A DNA stretch of 64,000 nucleotides from Chinchilla lanigera (GCF_000276665.1 NW_004955459.1:13105106-13169105), one strand, 5' to 3'. Positions 22,735 through 35,640 are shown, counted from the stretch's first letter. Made by a program: numbers and translations. Notes: a model not told the origin generated them from the sequence alone.

Positions 22735-24270
22735 TGTGCTTATAAGACTTATCCTTTTTGGATTTACGTTTAGATTTTTAATATATTATTAATTACTTTC
22801 TATATATACGGTGAAGGAAATACTTAACTTCCTTTTTGGTATATGACTATCTACTTATCACAATCTTTATGGACCGAAAGGACTCTTCTTAAAGCCCGGG
22901 TTGTCTTTTTACCTTTGTAAAAGAAAATCGCTAATTACAGAAACATGGCTTATTTCTAGACCTTCAGTTCTATTCCAATGATCTATACATCTATGTTATT
23001 GCTAGTAACACATTCTTTTGATTATTGTTTCCCAGTATTACAAATAAAATAGTAATCAGGGAGTCTTCAAATTAAATTAGTAATTTTCAGATTATATGTT
23101 TACACTTCATTTACTGAATTTATTTTTAAAATGTATTCCCTTTCATGTTATAGAGTTTTAAAAATTTCATGTGAAAATGTAAAACTGATTTTGTGTTCTT
23201 AAGATTGATCAACTCATTCATTAGTTCTCACAGCTTTCAGTGGATTCATTGGGATTATTCTTTATATAGTATGATCTAGGAACAGTGATAGCTTTGCCCC
23301 TTGCTTTCTAACCTAGATTTTTGTTATTGTCTAAATTGCTTAGTTTGAATCTCCAGCACAACGCTGAACAGAAGTGACCGCAGAAACCCTGGTCTAAGTC
23401 CTGATCTCTTGGGAAGTGGATTGTCTTTCTCTGTTATGTATGATGTTATCTATGTTCACTGTTGCTTTTATTCTTCTATTATTTTAAACATGCTTCATTT
23501 AGTTGAAAAGTATCCTTTCTATTCCTACTTGTTAAATATTTTAAGCGGTGAATTTTATCAATTCCTTTTTCTCTATCTGCTAAAATGATCAATTTAAAAA
23601 CTTATATACTCTATTCTATGAGTTAATTATTGCATATTAAACCAACTTTTTAAAATTATTTTTTGGTTACTGGATTGAGTTTGATGCTATTTTGCTCCAG
23701 AGTTTTGTGGCCACATTCATCATAAGTCTATACTTTCTTCATTAACACTTTATACGATATTTGGTTCAGGTTAATACTTTACCTCAAAAATAAAAGTTGG
23801 AAGTGTTTTATCTCCTATTTTTTATAAGAATTTGAGAACTAATTGATATTAATTATTCCTTGAACTTAGAACTCATCAGAGCAACAATCTGATCCTGAGC
23901 TCTTGTTTGTGGGTAGTTTCTTGTTTATTACTAACTTAGTCCGTTAGTTTTTGTGTTTATTCAGATTTCATGTTTCTACTTGAGCTATACTGGTAGTCTA
24001 GCAACATGTCCATTTCATTGAAGGTATATAATTTCATGTCACTCCTTTATAATGCTTTTCACTTCACTAAAGTTTGTAGTATTTTTTTCTCTCTCATCAT
24101 TGATCCTAGAAATTTGACTTTTTCCTTCTCCATTCTAGATAAAAGCTTATCATTTTGTTTCTTTCATTTTACAGAACTACCTCTTGCTTTCACTATTTTC
24201 TCTGTTGTTTTCTAATTTCTAGTTTATTAATTTCTGCTCTACCTGAGGAAATAAAACATTGTTAATACAT
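22735..24270 (-). mobile_element. LINE-1 ORF2 fragment, antisense
   Basis: The order of landmarks is that of antisense ORF2: 'cttcagttctattccaatg' to 'tgttattgctagtaac' (22965-23010), 'ggagtcttcaaattaa', and 'gaatctccagcacaacgctgaacagaag' in outline. 'gatctcttgggaagtggattg' lies near 23402. It is non-coding and diverged. No 3' UTR and no duplication were found, so this is an internal fragment. Confidence 0.8.
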
Positions 24271-24364
24271 TATAAGCCTTCTTTATGCCTTCCATTTATA
24301 TCCCCTTGCACTGCTTAAATCTTTATTCTGAATTTATTTTCAGCGTTCTTGAGGTACACCTGGC

Positions 24365-24501
24365 AACTAAAAAACTAGACATGCTACCTCCATTCCCAGC
24401 ACTCTGATCGACTGAAGCAGAAAAATTGCAGCAGGATTGCAAATTTGTGCCCAGATGGGACAATTTACTGACCCAGGGACATCTTGTCTCAAAAAAAAAA
24501 A
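24365..24501 (+). mobile_element. Old B1 SINE, sense
   Basis: 'cattcccagcactctgatc', 'gaagcagaaaaattgcag', 'cagatgggacaattt' and 'gacatcttgtctcaaaaaa' follow B1 order with heavy divergence, ending in an A-run. Confidence 0.65.
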
Positions 24502-25551
24502 TGTATATATGTGTGTGTATCTTTTCTAATACTGCCAAAAAAGAAGGAAAATTCCATATACTTAAATTGCACAATGTGTTTTTTTCATCTTTAGAACTTT
24601 CCAGAATTCTTTAACTTTTAACTGACAAATAAAATTATAGAAAGTATATATATTGATATGGTGTCATATACTGTTATAATTTATATATATATATGCTATA
24701 TAACATTTAAATCATGTTAAACATATGTATCTCTTCAAATATTTATCATTTCTTCATGGTAAAACCATTCAATATATTTTTCTGGAGGTTTTTGAAATAT
24801 ACAGTACACAAATATTATCTATAGTTACCCTACTGTTTAATAGTACACCAGAACTGCTTAACTCCTACCTATAACTTTTACTGTATATTTTTCTTATTCT
24901 TGTTTCAGGTTACTTTGTTCAGTGAGAATTTAGCCTCCCAAAAGAGTGTTAGAAAGAGTGTGAGAAAAACTAGACTTTACTGTTGTTTTCCACCTACTGT
25001 TCACTGCCATCTTGCCTTGCTTAAAAGGTAACCTTTCACCTGGGTGCTGGGGAAAATGGAGCCAGAGCAGTCTTGAGGGGAAATCCAATGTACTGAGGCT
25101 AGAGGTAGGGAAAAAAGGAGGTGATATTGGTTAGAACATGTAGATTGCTTTATACTTTTGGTAGATTTTCCTAATTTTCTTTTCACTTTTTTATTCTCCT
25201 TAGATCCCTTTGTATTCTCCTTAGATTTCAAGTATGTACGTATGTATATGTGGGTGTGTAATTAAAAAAAAAACTTTTTACCACTCAATAAAGAGAGGCT
25301 CTTCAGAGCTCTTTTCACTGTCATGAAGGAAGTAGAACTCTTCATTATGGTTGTAATTTAGACCTAATAATTAACATTATTTAGTATCTTACTATGTGCT
25401 TAAAAGACTTCTTATGAAATTCTTACTCAAATCTTATTTTTAAATGTGCTGATAGCTTTATTCACTTATAAAAATGAATGCATGCATTTTGTCAACATTT
25501 GATTTGTATCATTGGTGGCTTACCTTTTAACTTGACTTTTGCTAAGGCCAT
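24502..25551. other. AT-rich unrecognised DNA
   Basis: AT dinucleotide stretches occur near 24645-24700. No named repeat or exon is recognised. Confidence 0.4.
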
Positions 25552-25570
25552 TGAATGGATATAAGCTCTT

Positions 25571-25661
25571 TTTTTTTTTTTTTTTTTGGGTACCTAGAAT
25601 CAAACTCGGGACCTTGCGCTTGCCAGGCAGGCACTTGTGCCGCTGAGCTATAGCCCTGCCC
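25571..25661 (-). mobile_element. ID SINE, antisense, perfect 19-bp duplication
   Basis: Plus strand reads poly(T), 'gggtacctagaatcaaactc', 'cttgcgcttgccaggcaggc', then 'gctgagctatagccctgcc', the complement of a complete ID. TGAATGGATATAAGCTCTT is repeated exactly at 25552-25570 and 25662-25680. This is among the cleanest insertions in the window. Confidence 0.98.
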
Positions 25662-25869
25662 TGAATGGATATAAGCTCTTAATTTTAACAAAGGCCATTT
25701 AATTATTTCTAGTACTTATAGTTTTATAACCTATCATACCAGAGAAATGGTTGCTTACCTTTAGGTCATATAATATTTCCTTACTAATTTGGTATTTTAC
25801 CTTTCTTTTTTAGGAAAATACTATTAATGATGTTTTAATATTTGCGCTGAAAAGAAAGTCTTTCCACCC

Positions 25870-27030
25870 ACAGAATTGCAAGGAACATTTACCATAATCC
25901 AAGTTACTTCATATGTGTAGCTATTTTTCTGAACTCTGCAGTCCGTCTTGTGGATCTGTTTGCCTAACTTTGCACAAACACAGTATATTTGCTACTGCTA
26001 TTTAGTTTTATATTTAATCCTGAAACCTCAAAATAGTTTTCTTTTTCCAAATTATTATTGCTCCTTGATATCATCTTGGTTATTCTGGTTCGTTTGTATT
26101 TCTATAGAACATTTAGAACTCACCATTGCAACGTATCAATTTCCACCAAAAATATAAAAAAGACAAACATTTCAAACTGAACAATGCAGTATTCTATAAT
26201 TTAGATTTCTTCATTTATCTAAGGATTTTTTAAAAATTTCCTTTAGCAACCTGTATGGTAAATTTTATTGTGTTATTTGATTTTATTAAAAGTATACACA
26301 TTTTAAAATTTTACTTTGCAATGATTCCTTTTGGCTATACAACAAAATAATAAATTTTGGGGTATTCATTTAGTACACTTCCAAACTTCTAAATATTCTA
26401 TTAGTCCTAACATTAATTCTGTATTTTATTTTGGATTTTCTACCTAATAATATCATCAATGAATAAACACATTTTTATTATTGCAATTGAACTCACTATT
26501 AGTAAAATATTAAATATAGACAGTAAGGATAAATGTTCTGTCTTATTCTCAAACCTGGAGAGAAAGCATTATCTTTATTTTATCATTTCCTATGATATTT
26601 GCTAAGAATTACTTCTTGGAATTATTTTCCCTAAGAATGACCATATTTCTTTATTATTTCTAGTTTGATGAGAGTTTTTTCATGAGTAGGTGATAAATTT
26701 CATTAAATATTTTCCACTACTTTTGATATGACCCTATATTTTGTATTGTTTGTTCTGTTATTATGTTGATTTTAAAATATTCTACTAACTACTTGTCATG
26801 TTATATAGTCTTTTAAAATATATATTCATACACCATGTTACTTGACAGTGTTGTCCAGGATTTTTACATGTATGTTGTTGAATAATATTCACCTTTTACT
26901 TTCTCCAAGATGTCATGACAGGTTCCGGATTCAGGGCTATGACAGCATCACAGAAATTCAGGAGGTATTATATCTTTTCTGTTCTTGGGAAATATTGCAG
27001 TCTGTATTTTCTACCTCCTACCACCTTTCA
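25870..27030 (-). mobile_element. LINE-1 ORF2 fragment, antisense
   Basis: Antisense ORF2 phrases appear in order, such as 'cttgatatcatcttggttattctgg' (in outline) near 26066. The 'ggattttctacctaataatatcatc' type stretch is near 26432, followed by AT-rich RT-region sequence. It is diverged and non-coding. Confidence 0.75.
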
Positions 27031-27090
27031 AAAACTTTAGTTTTGTCTTGGTTGTTGTTATTTTGTTTTCTTTTCTCTTTAAAATAAAAG
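27031..27090 (+). mobile_element. L1 3'-terminal fragment, sense (copy F)
   Basis: 'gttgttgttattttgttttc' then 'tctctttaaaataaaag' matches the complement of the terminal part of the antisense L1 tails at 17.3, 36.1 and 52.4 kb. It is short and lies at the edge of antisense L1. Confidence 0.55.
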
Positions 27091-27289
27091 AATGAATTAA
27101 AAAAATAAAACTTGTCCTCTCTTTCCTTGAGTAAATGGTCTCATAACAGACAGTTTTCTCATCTTTAATTTTGAAAGTGTTTTCTTTTTCTTGCCCAATC
27201 TAAAACTTGATTTTCTTCTTTTTAAATATAGACACTCTTTCACTCCAATCTCCTCAGCAGAGGACTCTTTTTGTACCACACTCCTTATA

Positions 27290-27696
27290 CCAATTTTACT
27301 TTTGTTGCTTAAATTTGACTATATAATTCACTGGATTAAGAAGCTCTGGAGAATTGACACTATGGTGAGGAACTTATACCACATAAGCTGTGACCTGACT
27401 CACCACGAAGCAGTGAGTTCTAGCTCGAGGAAGTTGTCCATGGGGTCACAAACTCGTGGCCAATATCTGGAGCTTGGCCTTTTCTTTTTGGGCTCTTCTG
27501 CTGCTCTCTGCTTCCTGGATGCCCCGAGTTGAGCAGCTTTTCTTTGGTCGTCTCTCTTCTGTGATGTTTCTGCCTTGGGGTTGGAAGAACATGGACTGAA
27601 ATTTCTGAAAACATGACCTCAGATAAGCTGTTCCTCCTTTAAAGTGCAAGTCTTGTGCAAGTGGATCTAGTCCTGTGATGGAGAACTGATTAACAC
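27290..27696 (+). mobile_element. MaLR-type LTR, sense
   Basis: 'gaacatggactgaaatttctg' is the MaLR 'tggactgaa' landmark, preceded by a C/T-rich stretch ('ctcttctgctgctctctgc'). It ends 'gagaactgattaacaca'. The 5' end is unclear. The 113-codon plus frame at 27191-27532 and the minus frames read through it and show no domain. Confidence 0.65.
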
Positions 27697-27699
27697 AGG

Positions 27700-29276
27700 C
27701 CTGACAAAGCGTAAATGTCTCTTATTTCTAATTAATAGTTTAAGAACATTTTCTATTCATATTTCCCCTTCTGGGATGAAAATAAAGGGCAAGAGAACTA
27801 CAATTAATTTTTAAAAGCAGAATTAGAGGCTCAAGTTTTAAAATTATGATACCTGCTATCTCTTCTTGATGGACTATTCATCATAAAAGCTAAATATAAT
27901 GACATTCATTAAGTCTCAACTTCACTCATAAAGCTTGAGGATCTACACTAAATTTTTAGTAAGATATTTTACCTTCTCCATAACTTGGTCAAAGTCTAGC
28001 TTGATAATTTTGGTGCCTGAGTAATATCCTTGGAACAAGTTAACTTTATTGCTATAAGCATAACTAATAGTAACATAAAACCTTGCATTTTCTCTCTAGA
28101 ATATTCTGTTCTTCATCCATCAAGATTCTACCCATCCATGATGTTCTCCTGATGAAATAAAAACTAAATGTTCTTGTTGTAGTATTGAATTCTTATGGTA
28201 AGAATTTCACTCTTATTATTGGATATTGTTAATGCTTTTGCATATCAAATTTTGAGAAAGCTCTTATATCTCTTTCCTAAAACAGGGACCAGAATATGTT
28301 AAACTTTCAAAGAATAGTATTACAGAAATAAAAGTGAAAAAAAGATTATACTTGTTTTCTGCTTTTAAATCTTAATAAGTTTATATTGAATAACAGGTTT
28401 AAGAATTGGGAATTGGTTGTACTATCACCCCTCCGCATCACATGAAACAAGTATTTTCATGTAAGTTTATTCTGTATGAAATGAAGTTTAGTGATACATT
28501 TCTCCACACACTTTATACTCCAACCTTAGAAATTTTTAAAATCCTAGTGTGAACAAATAATTATTTAGTTTAAAATTCTAAAATAGCTAGTTATTGGAAC
28601 ACCCAGATATACCTACTAAAAATTTTGAGGAATCATAGAGAAATTTCAGGTGAGAACACAATGTGTTTTGTTCCCAAATGTCAAAGAGAACATTTGCCTT
28701 CCTTCTAATTGCAAAATCTAAGTCACTTTATTCCATTCCTACTGTCTTCCTTTGACTTATAAGCCTTATAAGCTCATAACTGGCAATCTTAGATGAAAAT
28801 AACCAAAATGAATGTTAGGGAAATGTTTTCCTGTGCTCCAGTATTTAGAGTCTGTATTTTTAAGAAAGACAGAAGAGAGAATACATTTGGCAAAAGAAAA
28901 GAAAATAAATAAGGGGCATTTTCTGTAGAATATTACCTTATAGTAATAAAAAATAATTCATTCCCTAGAAAAAATGAATTCCAATAAATCAAAAGAAAAT
29001 TCTCACAGTGGTGATACAATGATTCTAGGAAAACCTTATAATAAAAATGGTGAAAGCATTTATAGCTCTTCTGATTTAGAAAAGATAAAGCCCTATGATA
29101 TTTTATCCTGGCCATTCTGGAAATACTATTGGCTGTAAGTATGCAGGAGCTATGGGTTAGATGCATTTGATACTGTGGGGTTTGAGAGACAGAGAGATGT
29201 ATAAAAGCATGTCCAATAATCAAAGAGGAATGGTACTTTCTTGTTTTATAATTTTATTATTGTTTGTTATTAAATT
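27700..29276. other. AT-rich unrecognised DNA
   Basis: No repeat or exon recognised. The 96-codon minus frame at 28933-29223 has no recognisable motif. Confidence 0.4.
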
Positions 29277-29680
29277 TGTTATGGTTTATATCTAGATGTC
29301 ACACAAAAGCTTTATGCAGTGGTCATAGGGCTTTTTCAGATATGGCTAAATCTAGAGTGTGTGATCCTTGGCTTAAGAGTTTGTGATTAGTAAATCTGCT
29401 CACTGATTGGTTTGGCATAGTGCTGGCTAGGATTAAAGGTGTGAGTGCTACACCTGCACTGGGGTGGGTTAGAGTTGGAAAGAGCCTTGTCCCTCTCTCT
29501 CTTGTTGCTTTTCATGACTTTTGCTTGCCATGAACTGTTCTCTGTGAAGCCACCATGCCTTGGACCCAGCTGATCATGGACTGAAATCACTACAAATTGT
29601 GAGCTAAATAAACCTTTCCCCCTTTAACTATGGAAGTTGGGTATTTTGTCTCAGTAACAAGAAAAAAGTAACTAAAAAAG
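29277..29680 (+). mobile_element. MaLR LTR, 5' LTR of a partial element
   Basis: It starts TGTTATGGTTTATATC, contains 'catggactgaaatcac', the 'gctaaataaacctttcccc' signal (AATAAA polyadenylation hexamer within it) and ends 'gtctcagtaacaag' to 'gtaactaaa'. These are the standard MaLR LTR landmarks. It leads directly into internal sequence. Confidence 0.9.
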
Positions 29681-30440
29681 AATTTGATACCAGAATGTGG
29701 GGTCGTTGTCATGACTATACCTGACCATGTGGTTTAGGAGCCTCTGGGAATGTCTTGTGAGAAGTGTTTGGAAATGTTTGGAGATGCCGGTTGGAAAAAC
29801 AGAGCTGCAACACCTTTGGCTATTTTGTATGGGAGAGTCTTGTCAGAGCCTAGAAGACCAAAAAGCTAGTAAAGACCTAGATAAGGGGCCTGTGGGTTTA
29901 GCTCAGAGGCATAGCGCCTGCCTGGCAAGCACAAGGTGGTGAGTTCGAATCCCAGTACCAGAAAAAGCGAAAAAAAAAAAAAATAAAGAAAAAAGACCCA
30001 GAGAAGGAGGTTTCTGCTGAGAAGAACACTGCAATGGCTGCTGGATTCCAGAAGATGTATATCACGCCTTGGCAGGAAGTTTTTCTGCAGTTTTGCTCAT
30101 GTTCAAGGACTTTGCCTGAAACTGAGATTAAGCAAGTGGACTAATTAATCTTGTAGAAGAAATTTCAAGTCATTCTAGTATTGAGGTGGTAACATTGCTA
30201 CAACTGAGGGCTTTTAGCCAGATTTATTTTGGGTATCAAGAGCAAAGAGCCCAGTAGAATGATCTGAAATGTTTTGAGTTTCAACAGAGAGGAAGCTCCA
30301 GGAAAGATGTGGACTACAGAGACAGATCTAAGTAGTCTCAATTACTGAGAAGAAACAAGAGAGTAGAAAATATGGCCTGAGGGCATCACGAGAGGCATCA
30401 GGCTTCCCCTTTCTCTCACCTTGGAACATGCCCCTGTGAT
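29681..30440 (+). mobile_element. MaLR internal region, non-coding
   Basis: It opens with 'aatttgataccagaatgtgggg', the position just after a MaLR 5' LTR. It continues with phrases such as 'ctgctggattccagaagatg' and 'tgagttt' blocks typical of the internal part. No gag, pol or env frame is readable, as is usual for MaLR. A young ID at 29885-29991 interrupts it. Confidence 0.75.
29885..29991 (+). mobile_element. ID SINE inside MaLR internal region
   Basis: A complete head from GGGGCCTGTGGGTTTAGC to 'cccagtaccag' with an A-rich tail. AAAGACCTAGATAA (29871-29884) recurs as AAAGACCCAGAGAA (29992-30005). It postdates the MaLR it sits in. Confidence 0.93.
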
Positions 30441-30490
30441 TTTGGTGTTGGGTATTTTGTCTTGGCAATGAGAAAAAAGGAACTAACACA
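30441..30490 (+). mobile_element. MaLR LTR 3'-end remnant
   Basis: 'ggtgttgggtattttgtc', 'ggcaatgagaaaaaagg' and 'aactaacaca' repeat the last 50 bases of the LTR ending at 29680. This is the tail of the 3' LTR; most of that LTR has been deleted. Confidence 0.75.
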
Positions 30491-30838
30491 GAATAATAGC
30501 ATGAAGCCTGCCCATTTAAATGAGGTATTAAAGACAATAGAAGCTCAAAGCTTATTTTTATAACTAATAGCTTTTCAGCAGGAGGGAAGTAATTCAGTAT
30601 GGAAGTAGGCAAAATAAGATACTTCTCATGGGTATATCAGTACAGAACTTTAAAAAAGTCTCAGATTACCTTTCTTGCTCTCCAGCAAAGAGGGCTTTGC
30701 TTACACAAGTGGGTATCTGTCCAGTGTCCAGAAACTTCACAAGAGAAGGTTACACTTTAATTGTCCAATTGGTGAAATGTACAGGGTTATATTTTTGCCA
30801 TTTTTGAGAAAACATGTTGATTGTTACCTAGAATGTAT

Positions 30839-30920
30839 TTTTTTCTTTTGGTACCAGAAATCAAACTTATGACCTCAGGCTTGACAGGCAGGCACTGCGC
30901 TGCTGAGCTATATCCCTGGC
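30839..30920 (-). mobile_element. ID SINE, antisense
   Basis: 'tttggtaccagaaatcaaac', 'cttgacaggcaggc' and 'gctgagctatatccctggc' form the complement of an ID head. AGAATGTAT flanks it at 30830-30838 and 30921-30929. It is more diverged than the youngest copies. Confidence 0.92.
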
Positions 30921-31131
30921 AGAATGTATATTTTTTAAGAAAGTTTTTGAAATTGAAAATTTACCTAATTAGCAGCAATTATTTATAGATTTGTTACAAA
31001 TCAGACAAAATGATATTATTCTTTACTAGGAGAGATGTAAAATATTTAAAACTTTATCTGGAAAAGTAAATTGAAACTTGCAAGTGCAAACAAAAGCAAG
31101 ATGTCAGAATTCTATCACATAGTAAAAATGA

Positions 31132-31527
31132 CCCAAAGCAAAGGGCTTTTCCTCTCGCTTGCTGTTTTCACTGTATTCTGCTACCGTGAATGGTGGCCCC
31201 ACTTCCATGTGCCACCCTGCCTTGGAGCCAGCCAGTTATGGACAGAAACCCCCTACACACTGGGGACTATATAAGCCCTTCCTCTTTTTTTTTTTTTTTT
31301 TTTTTCTTTTTTGTCTTTTTGAGACAGGGTTTCACTATGTAGTTCAGGCTGGCCTTAAACTCACTTTGTAGTCCAGGCTGGCCTCGAACGCATAGTGATC
31401 CTCCTGCCTCAGCCTCCTGTGTGCTGGGATTACAGATGTGCACTATCATGCCCAGCCTAACCTTTCCTCCTCTAAGCCTGAGTGTCAAGTATTTTGTCTC
31501 AGCAAGGAGAAAAAAGTAACTAAGACA
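31132..31527 (+). mobile_element. MaLR LTR, 5'-truncated, split by a B1
   Basis: 'ttggagccagccagttatgg', 'acagaaacc', the poly(A)-signal region and 'gtctcagcaaggag' to 'taactaagaca' match the LTRs at 29.3 and 51.9 kb. The B1 at 31285-31457 splits it in the 'cctttcctcctc' stretch next to the polyadenylation signal. Confidence 0.88.
31285..31457 (-). mobile_element. B1 SINE inside MaLR LTR
   Basis: Poly(T) is followed by 'ttgagacagggtttcactatg' (in outline), 'ctgggattacagatgtgc' and 'atgcccagcc', a B1 complement. Flanks ATAAGCCCTTCCTC (31271-31284) and TAACCTTTCCTCCTC (31458-31472) are a degenerate duplication. B1 came after the LTR. Confidence 0.95.
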
Positions 31528-32184
31528 AGGTACCCATGGAAATTACATAAGCTCATACATAGTGATTTGAGCAATGGTCATCTTCTTGGCTTGCTGAAAT
31601 TGGATAGTTTTTAATTTTATCAATAATTCATTGAGACTTTGGAAATTGAAGCACAACTGACATAGTTATTCAGATGTAACCTGTCTATATAAGAAAGATT
31701 TCTGATTGTAAAATGCTTTAATGTATAAAAATGAAGTATGATTTCCAAAAATATGTCTTACTTTAGGAAACTAAGAAAAGTGTATGAATAGTGGATAGCT
31801 TAAGACATTAAAAAAGGAGATCTACAGAAAAACACAATTAAAAACTTTATATTTTTAAATTTATAGATGAGAGACTGGGTAGGATTGGCAATTTTTCTGA
31901 GGAAGGAGTGATAACAACTGGCTTCTCAATGAAGCCAGCTAAGGAAAAGACAATAGGAGAAGTTTTAAAATTATGGCTGGTTAGCTCTATGTAAGTGGTT
32001 TACCTTAAGCATCTAAGACTTTGAATATAAAACACAATCTGGTTTAATTGAGAAAAGTAATTTTATGGAGATTTCGACTATTCATTTAATGAATTTCAAA
32101 GGGGTTTGAATTGTGATGTATGCGCTGTCTTCATTATTTGTTAGTTTCTTTCAATGTGTTTGCAAATGTATCAAATCTTGTTAT

Positions 32185-32290
32185 TTTTTTTATTTTAAAG
32201 AGAATAATAAGAAAGAACAGTAGCAAAATACCAACAATATAGACAAAAAAAACCAAAGCAAAGCAATACATTATTGTTATTATTCTACAA
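32185..32290 (-). mobile_element. L1 3'-terminal fragment, antisense (copy B)
   Basis: The sequence has the T-run, ATTTTAAAGAGAATAAT and an A/C-rich stretch with 'agcaaaataccaacaatatagac'-type sequence (in outline). It parallels the copies at 17.3 and 36.1 kb. It is shorter, because the 'gatacagg' core is missing. Confidence 0.55.
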
Positions 32291-33885
32291 AGATTTGTGA
32301 ATTGTAATTGTAATTCAGCAGACCATGAAAGATGTCATTCTCCCTTTTTGAATTTTTCCTTTGTTGGTGGAATATTTTCTGTTTCTGGCCGATTTAGAGG
32401 ACTTTGTTGATGACCCATTAGTCTCCGGCGGTTGTGACACTTGCATTTCAGTTCTTTGCCAACCTTATTATGCTGAATACCTGTGTGTCAGAGATTGTGA
32501 GGGGAAAAAACTGTGAAACAGAACATTTCTTCTCTGTCCAAGAATGTTAGGAAACCTCATTATTTCACCCTCATTAATGCCACTGACCTCCTATAATCAG
32601 TTTCTACTTGTCCAGACTTCTAATATCTGTCTACTTTTTCCTGCTCCTAACTCACTTTTCTAAACTTAGTCTTTCCTCTCCTAATTCATGCAAAACAATA
32701 AGAGATTACTATAAACCTCAGCACCTCCTTTGTCCCCAAATATTTCCCCATTGGTCTGGTATCTGGATGTGCTTTGGTCTAATCCTACTGCCAAAAACTA
32801 TTTAGATAAACTATAACTCCTATTATAATCTCACAAAGCTATCATTTCATGCCAAGTACCATGTTTTATAAACAATAGCTCATAAAATCTGTACTACAAA
32901 GTTATTATGGGATCTAAATATTTATACATAGAAGAGGACAAAACATTTTGACCAAGATGAAATAAGTTGTTCTGGTTCATATACATACAATGGCCTCAGA
33001 AGTCTTGGTCAAGTATGTCTGATTTCAATAATGTATTCCCTTTACTATATTCATAGCCCGGTTCAATAGGGATTTTCATCAATTAATCTATAGAGCCTAA
33101 AAAATTATATATCTCCTTTGTGTAGGCCTTCAATTACCAGGGTTTCAGATACAGGAAGTAAACAAAGTTATGAACAAATTTGAAAGGCAAATTAAAGCTT
33201 TGTTTAAAGTTAACACTAAGCATTTTACTCTCATCAGTCTAAAATTTTTAAAAATTTATATCTATCACCTATCTATCTATTTATATATGTAGGAGGGGAT
33301 TTTATGAATTAGACTCAGTATCTTAACACCTATTTATTTGTAAGCTTGGAATTTACTGGGTTATCTTAATGGATAAAATACCCACTCTCTACCTCTTATG
33401 TAGTGAGCAACAAAATGAACTAATTGCAATAAATCCTGCATGAAAAATCTTTAGTTTCCTATTCACTGAATCACCATTAATCACCTCAGTTAAAAAAATC
33501 TGCATTTATATTAACTTAAAATTAATTATGGGTATAATTAAAGCAGTTCTTTAGAACTGTAAAGCCTAAATATAATTGTAATTATTTTTACCCAATAATT
33601 TTGTGTATATATAAAGAGTTTTTGTAAAGTATATTATTATTCTTTGCAGTAACTACAATGACCATATGTTCACAAAGTGATTTAACTGAGATTAGAGTCA
33701 GTGCTTATTTTATAATCTTACTTAACTTTGTCACCTACTAAGGTTGTGAACATATTTTAAGAATTAATTAAACAGATAATTTATCAAATAATCTTGCCTT
33801 TTACTTGAAGTTATTCACATTTAATTGACTGGAAAGCAATTTTCTGTCCAAAGTATTTATTTTCAGCTGTGTTCCAATGGGTCAA
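32291..33885. other. AT-rich unrecognised DNA
   Basis: No repeat or exon recognised. A short (CTAT)n-like stretch lies at about 33260-33285. Confidence 0.4.
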
Positions 33886-34299
33886 GTTTCTTATAATTGT
33901 CTGTAGGCCCCTCCTCCATGCCCATGGGACATGCTAGGGCAATGAGGTCTGTGTCAAGGACAGACTAATGCCAGTATCTCAAGATCTGGTGTCTGAGAAT
34001 GAGTCTCCCCTAGAGCTAAAGCTGCACAGCAGCCCTCTTGCTTTGGCTGCCTATGTTTGTTCCAGATTGAGGACCCAAAGTCCCAAAGATCTCCAGTGCA
34101 CTCAGAGTTGTGGATATCAGTTGCCCTAGCAGTAGCAGTTTATACTCTGAATGCCTCTGAGTGGGGCAGACATCACTGAGCCCATAATGTCTGCAGTGGG
34201 GTGAGAAGTGAAAGGTTCCATGCTTTCATCAACTTAAGCCAGTACGCTCACTGTCCAAGACGCAGTCACCCACAGCAGATCTCTTTCCTTGATACCATG
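33886..34299. other. GC-richer block, unassigned
   Basis: It is less AT-rich than its surroundings, with phrases such as 'aggcccctcctccatgccc' and 'gagtggggcagacatcac'. It ends abruptly against antisense L1 at about 34300. It could be L1 untranslated sequence or an old LTR; I could not assign it. Confidence 0.35.
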
Positions 34300-35369
34300 A
34301 TTAAACCTTTTTTTAGTTTGTGAGTATAACTTCCTTAGCTTTCTCTTAGTAGTATAACAGTTCAGGCTTTACATTTATGTCTTTGATCCATTTTTAATTA
34401 ATTTCCATGTGGCACGAGAGGAAAGTGTCCAATTTAACTTTTCTGAATCTGAATATTCAGTATTATACTTCCAGTAGCATTTACTGAAAGGCTACCTTTT
34501 TTCAGTGTATATCTTGGCTCCTTTATGTAAAATCAGGGTTTTTTTTTTTTTTCAGACTTGTGGGTTTATTTCCGGAACCTATTCTGTTCCACTAGTCTAT
34601 GTTTTGGTGGCACTATCAAGCTTGCCTTGTCAAACAAATTACCAACTATGCATTTTGTATGAAGATCAGTACTGCGATGCCTCCAGTATGGTTTGCTTTT
34701 CTCAAAATTGCTTTGATATTTTATGATTTATTTTGTCCTTATATGGATTTTTGCATTTTTTTCTATTTCAGTGTACACTCCATATTTTAGTAGCAATTAC
34801 ACTAAGCATAGAAATTGTTATAAATAAATAGATATTTAAATAATATTTTAAAAATCCATATGGGAACTATTTCCATTTTTGTGTCTATTCTTCCTTTTAT
34901 AAGTGTTTTGTAATTTTCATTGTAGATGGAGGTCATTCACATTCTTTAATAAGGTTCTTCCTATATTCTTGCAGCTATTGTAAATTGAATAGTTATTATT
35001 TATTTCTCAGTAAGTTTGTTATTGGTGAGAAAAAATGATACTGGGTTTTTACGTTGATTTTGAATCCTGCAACATTGCTGAATTCATTTCCTGTTCTCAT
35101 AGTTGTGTGGGGGACATTTTTGGTTTTTCTATTATGTAGATTGTGCCCTCTGAGAAAAAAGGATCAGTTGGCACCCTCTTTCTTATTCATATGCCCGTTA
35201 TTCCTTTCTCTTACTGAGCAGATCTGGCTAACCTCTTAGTCGTATTGACTAAGAGTGAGGAAGGTGGATATCCTTATTTTGCTTCAATTTTGAGAAAACA
35301 CATTTTCAGCTTTTTTCCATTCAGTGTGGTATCACGAATGGATTAGTTGCATATAGTCTTCTTTTTTCT

Positions 35370-35640
35370 TTTTGCTCACTTCGTTTTTATTGCGCACTTT
35401 TATTCATACATATTTGCATACCTAACTAGCTTATTCACTGTGCAGAGTTTGTACATGTGCATAACACACCTTAATTATATCTTTTGTCATCTTCTCCTCC
35501 CATCCTTCTCTGCTCCAAGTTTTGATCCCCTTCCCGTTTGAAAAGCTCAATTTCGTGTTTTTTCTTTGAGTCTTTCTAAAAATCCTTTTTACCATCCTTC
35601 CATCTCTCTGATTGTGGTTTTTATTATGTTGAACCGTATT
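35370..35640 (-). mobile_element. Possible L1 3'-UTR piece nested in L1
   Basis: 'gtacatgtgcataacacacc' followed by C/T-rich 'catcttctcctcccatcc' resembles the antisense 3' UTR pieces at about 40020-40080 and 40580-40640. It interrupts the ORF2 order of the host L1. Ends are unclear. Confidence 0.45.
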
